A stretch of DNA of 16,495 bases from CAZBPZ01 sp964493955. GTDB lineage: Bacteria > Chloroflexota > Dehalococcoidia > Dehalococcoidales > Fen-1064. The stretch covers positions 1-16,495 of the forward strand of contig CAZBPZ010000036.1 of assembly GCA_964493955.1 (NCBI GenBank). Direction: 5' to 3'. Positions 14,196 through 16,495 of this stretch are shown in pieces; the stretch's first letter is position 1; each line of letters opens with the position of its first letter. The position numbers were made by a program, and so were the translations under genes. The notes below the pieces were generated by a model. It saw nothing but the letters and a program-made list of their open reading frames with translations. It did no database searches and was not told where the DNA came from.

Positions 14196-15407
14196 CTATC
14201 CGGCATCACCGTCAACTACCCTGACGTAGCGGCGCTTGCCAACTTTGATGATACTGCCGGGCCGGTAGGCTGGCTCATTGCCGGTCACCTTCTGGCCATC
14301 AATCGTGACCGCCCCCTGCCGGATAAGGCGGAATGCCTGGCTATTGCTGGCGGCCAGCCCGGCCCTGAAGATAACAGCGCTGTTGGTGGGCAGCCCCTGT
14401 TTGAAGGAAATCCTGAGCTCGGGTATCTCCTCCGGCAATTCCTTTTTCTGTACCACCCGCTCAAAGTGCTCTTCGGCCGCGGCGGCCGCCTTCGCATCGT
14501 AAAGCTGGACCACGAGCTCGCGGGCGAGGCGCTTTTTGAGTTCCATCGGGTTGACGCCGCCCCCATCAAGCAGGTGCCGGAACTCCTCAATCTCGGCATC
14601 GGGGACATCGGACAGCAGCTCAAAGTAGTCGGTGATAAGGTCGTCCCGGATGCTCATCGTCTTGCCGTAGATGTCTTCCGGGGGCTCGGCCACGCCGATG
14701 TAGTTACCCAGGCTCTTGCTCATCTTCTGGGTACCGTCGGTGCCTACCAGTATCGGCGTCATGAAGCACTGCTGGGGGCGCTGCCCCATCATGGCCTGAA
14801 GCTCCCGCCCTACCAGCAGGTTGAACTTCTGGTCCGTGCCGCCGAACTCCACGTCCGCCTGGATGGCCACCGAGTCGTACGCCTGGAGCAGGGGGTAGAG
14901 CAGCTCGGTAATGGCAATCGGCCGGCCGGAGGCATAGCGCTGGCCAAAGTCCTCCCGGGCCAGCATCTGCGCCACCGTGAACTTGCTGGTGAGGCGGAGC
15001 ACGTCTGCCAGGTCAAAGTTGCCGAACCACTCGCTCTGCCAGACCACCCGGGTACGCTGGCGGTCCACCACGGTGAAGAACTGCTTGAGGTAGGTCTCGG
15101 CGTTGGCTTTGACCTCCTCGGCCGAGAGCATCGGCCGCGTGGCCGAGGCACCGGAAGGGTCGCCAATCCGGGCCGTCCAGTCGCCCACAATCAGGATTAC
15201 CTGGTGCCCCAGCTCCTGGAACTGGCGCAGCTTGCGCAGGCCTACCATGTGGCCGAGGTGGATATCCGGGGCGCTGGGGTCAAACCCCTCCTTGAGGCGC
15301 AGCTTCCGGCCGGAGCGCAAGAGCTCGCGCAGCTCCTCCTCGACGATTATCTCGGCCACACCGCGCCTGAGGAGAAACTCAATGTCAGTCCCGGCTGTGC
15401 CTGTCAC
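14196..15407 (-). CDS. tyrS: Tyrosyl-tRNA synthetase
   Basis: It charges tRNA-Tyr with tyrosine in the cytoplasm. The class I signatures are HLGH (50-53, in PDIHLGHMVGL) and KMSKS (228-232, in TQKMSKSLGNY). Tyrosine/ATP pocket motifs include GFDPSAPDIH (41-50) and FGGTDQKFNLL (188-198). A C-terminal S4 RNA-binding domain (about 339-400) follows, with NSQAFRLIRQGAVTIDG. The canonical KMSKS rather than KFGKT, and the length of 403, place it in the TyrZ-like subgroup. The start is GTG 15407, which overlaps the ribF stop in a GTGA arrangement, with GGAGG inside the end of ribF. This indicates translational coupling. No T-box leader precedes it. Confidence 0.95.
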   Translation of the reverse strand: MTGTAGTDIEFLLRRGVAEIIVEEELRELLRSGRKLRLKEGFDPSAPDIHLGHMVGLRKLRQFQELGHQVILIVGDWTARIGDPSGASATRPMLSAEEVKANAETYLKQFFTVVDRQRTRVVWQSEWFGNFDLADVLRLTSKFTVAQMLAREDFGQRYASGRPIAITELLYPLLQAYDSVAIQADVEFGGTDQKFNLLVGRELQAMMGQRPQQCFMTPILVGTDGTQKMSKSLGNYIGVAEPPEDIYGKTMSIRDDLITDYFELLSDVPDAEIEEFRHLLDGGGVNPMELKKRLARELVVQLYDAKAAAAAEEHFERVVQKKELPEEIPELRISFKQGLPTNSAVIFRAGLAASNSQAFRLIRQGAVTIDGQKVTGNEPAYRPGSIIKVGKRRYVRVVDGDAG

Positions 15408-16342
15408 GAGTGACCTCCGGCGTGACTGCCGAGTATCTGGCTGCCAAGGCGTACATCTTCGGCAATCTGCCGCCTGAGCTCGTCCACGCTATCAAACCGC
15501 CTCTCGTCGCGCAGCCGCTCCACCAGCTCAACCGCCAGCTCCTGCCCGTAGAGGTCACCCGAGAAGTCAAGGAGGTGCACCTCCACCGCCGTCTTCTGGC
15601 CACCGAAGGTGGGGCAGCGGCCAATGTTGGTCATGGACGGGTGAGCCCGCCCGCCGACGTGTGCCCAGGTTGCGTAGACGCCTTCCGGCGGCATCGCCTT
15701 CTTCGGGTCAACCTCAAAGTTGGCGGTGGGGAAACCGATGCCGGCACCCCGCCCCGCCCCCGCCACCACCTTACCCTTGATATGGTAAGGCCGCCCCAGC
15801 AGACGGGTGACACGCGGCATATCACCGGCGGCCAGGGCACGCCGGATGGCGGTGCTGCTCACAACCTCTCCCCCGGCCTCCATCGCCGCCACCACCGTAA
15901 CGGTGAAGCCCGCCTCCCGGCCCAGTGCCTCGAGGCGGGCGGTATCGCCCTCGCGCCCCCGGCCCAGGGCGAAGTCCGGGCCCATCACCAGCCCCCTCAT
16001 CCGCAGGTGCTTCTGGAGAAGGGCGATAAACTCGCCGGCCGAAAGGGCCGCCACCTCCGGAGTAAAAGAAATCACGGCCACCGTGTCCACCCCGGTCTGG
16101 CCCAGCAGGGCCGCCTTCTCTCCGGCATCGGTCAGGTACGGCAGCACGGTAGGCGGTGCCAGGACTTCCAGGGGGTGCTGACGGAAGGTGAGGACAACAC
16201 TCGCCAGCCCGCGCTCCGCGGCCAGCTCTTTCAACCGGGAAATAAGGAACCGGTGCCCGCGGTGGACACCATCGAAGACACCAACGGCCACCAGCGCCTC
16301 CCGGGGGAGCGAAAACCGGGCTAGTTCCTCTTCCAGCTGCAT
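15404..16342 (-). CDS. ribF: Bifunctional riboflavin kinase/FAD synthetase
   Basis: It makes FMN from riboflavin and then FAD from FMN. The 312 residues match the family. The N-terminal adenylyltransferase domain shows GVFDGVHRGH (21-30), TFRQHPLEVL (52-61) and VSSTAIRRAL (161-170). The C-terminal kinase domain shows GRPYHIKGKV (183-192), GIGFPTANF (201-209), EGVYATW (220-226), TNIGRCPTFGG (238-248) and LDFSGDLYGQ (258-267). The start is ATG 16342, where homologous sequence begins; an in-frame GTG further upstream at 16441 would translate the terminator hairpin region into an arginine- and proline-rich tail. The ribosome binding site is a modest GGGGAAG-type stretch. It is the first gene of the cluster, behind a promoter and an attenuator-like leader, and overlaps tyrS by 4 bp. 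Confidence 0.92.
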   Translation of the reverse strand: MQLEEELARFSLPREALVAVGVFDGVHRGHRFLISRLKELAAERGLASVVLTFRQHPLEVLAPPTVLPYLTDAGEKAALLGQTGVDTVAVISFTPEVAALSAGEFIALLQKHLRMRGLVMGPDFALGRGREGDTARLEALGREAGFTVTVVAAMEAGGEVVSSTAIRRALAAGDMPRVTRLLGRPYHIKGKVVAGAGRGAGIGFPTANFEVDPKKAMPPEGVYATWAHVGGRAHPSMTNIGRCPTFGGQKTAVEVHLLDFSGDLYGQELAVELVERLRDERRFDSVDELRRQIAEDVRLGSQILGSHAGGHS

Positions 16343-16374
16343 GTAGCTTCTTCCCCGGGCGCTATTGCCAGCAG

Positions 16375-16398
16375 AAAAACCCGGCGGGAGCCACCGGG
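16375..16398 (-). terminator. Terminator-like hairpin in the ribF leader
   Basis: On the minus strand CCCGGTGG (16391-16398), loop CTC and CCGCCGGG (16380-16387) form an 8-bp stem with one G-U pair. Five T (16375-16379) follow directly. It lies between the predicted promoter and the ribF start, so it would stop transcripts before ribF unless prevented. Confidence 0.65.
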
Positions 16399-16428
16399 AG
16401 ACCCGGTAGGGGAGCCCGGACGGGCTCC
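16393..16428 (-). promoter_or_regulatory. Competing hairpins of the ribF leader (attenuator candidate)
   Basis: Read on the minus strand, a first stem GGAGCCCG/CGGGCTCC (16411-16428) is followed by a second, ACCGGG-TCT-CCCGGT (16393-16407). The 3' arm of the second stem (16393-16398) is the same sequence as the 5' arm of the terminator stem, so the two cannot form together. The arrangement is that of an anti-terminator/terminator pair. I see no FMN riboswitch consensus and no T-box; the ligand or signal is unknown. Confidence 0.45.
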
Positions 16429-16454
16429 GACTGCACCTCACCTAGGCGTAGTAA

Positions 16455-16483
16455 ATGTTATCACAGGCCCCACGGGGGGTCAA
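16455..16483 (-). promoter_or_regulatory. Promoter of the ribF-tyrS-aminotransferase-serA-crotonase cluster
   Basis: On the minus strand, TTGACC (16478-16483), a 17-bp spacer and TAACAT (16455-16460) preceded by TGA give a good sigma-70-like promoter with an extended -10. The start point would be near 16448, giving a leader of about 105 nt before the ribF ATG. Confidence 0.7.
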
Positions 16484-16495
16484 CAAAGATAAAAG

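Noticed and set aside
14168..14215. TTG at 14215 as start of the aminotransferase
   Set aside because: It overlaps the tyrS 3' end and adds 16 atypical residues, while ATG 14167 has AGGTGA upstream and gives the usual N-terminus.
16343..16441. Longer ribF from a start at 16441
   Set aside because: The extra 33 residues translate the hairpin-rich leader, including the terminator. Homologous sequence begins at about ATG 16342.
16375..16448. FMN riboswitch or T-box in the ribF-tyrS leader
   Set aside because: The leader is too short and lacks the FMN riboswitch conserved boxes. A GGTGGCTCCCGC stretch loosely recalls the T-box sequence, but the match is poor and there is no stem I with a Tyr specifier.
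1..16495. Many long open frames opposite or out of phase with the listed genes, for example 1038-2669 minus and 11682-13307 plus
   Set aside because: High G+C suppresses stop codons in all frames. These frames have biased composition rich in Arg, Ala, Gly, Pro and Ser, no family motifs, and overlap well-supported genes.

Overview
The window is GC-rich (about two thirds G+C by eye), densely packed bacterial chromosome with frequent GTG and TTG starts. The gene set fits an anaerobic bacterium, most likely a Dehalococcoidia-like Chloroflexota. This assignment rests on the serA plus alanine-glyoxylate-type aminotransferase pair, the ATP-type PEP carboxykinase, the NDP-forming acyl-CoA synthetase subunit, the short QueG-like Fe-S protein and the DUF1015 protein. 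It is an inference from gene content, not a proof. No rRNA, tRNA, transposase, phage gene or CRISPR array was seen.

Left part (1-5167). A 5'-truncated MtaB-type tRNA methylthiotransferase is followed 18 bp later by a CoA-binding/CoA-ligase alpha-type protein. A Fe-S protein related to the QueG/reductive-dehalogenase group converges on it with 4 bp between the stop codons. Divergent from the Fe-S gene is an ATP-dependent PEP carboxykinase with its own extended -10 promoter, a structured leader of about 125 nt and a TTG start.

Middle part (5168-9047). The gap between the carboxykinase and an M29 aminopeptidase is not empty. It holds a previously uncalled 35-codon gene on the minus strand, with an excellent Shine-Dalgarno and an intrinsic terminator directly behind it. 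It also holds six 11-bp repeats with phased TAAA blocks, and the aminopeptidase promoter. An EamA-family transporter converges on the aminopeptidase. The two are separated by a short insertion carrying a degenerate second copy of the aminopeptidase 3' end. A DUF1015 protein is divergent from the transporter.

Right part (9048-16495). A minus-strand cluster reads ribF, tyrS, aminotransferase, serA, then three crotonase genes, and could be one long transcription unit starting from a good promoter at 16455-16483. SerA and the aminotransferase give the first two steps from 3-phosphoglycerate toward serine; no serB is present. The ribF leader carries a terminator hairpin overlapping a competing hairpin, which looks like an attenuator.

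The most striking feature is an exact tandem duplication with an 800-bp period (identity over 816 bp) in the crotonase cluster. It has made an intact chimeric middle gene: the N-terminal part of one paralog joined to the C-terminal part of the other within a 16-bp shared sequence. Apart from this event, the small-gene locus and the ribF leader, the window is ordinary metabolism and translation, and I see no convincing new defence or mobile system.
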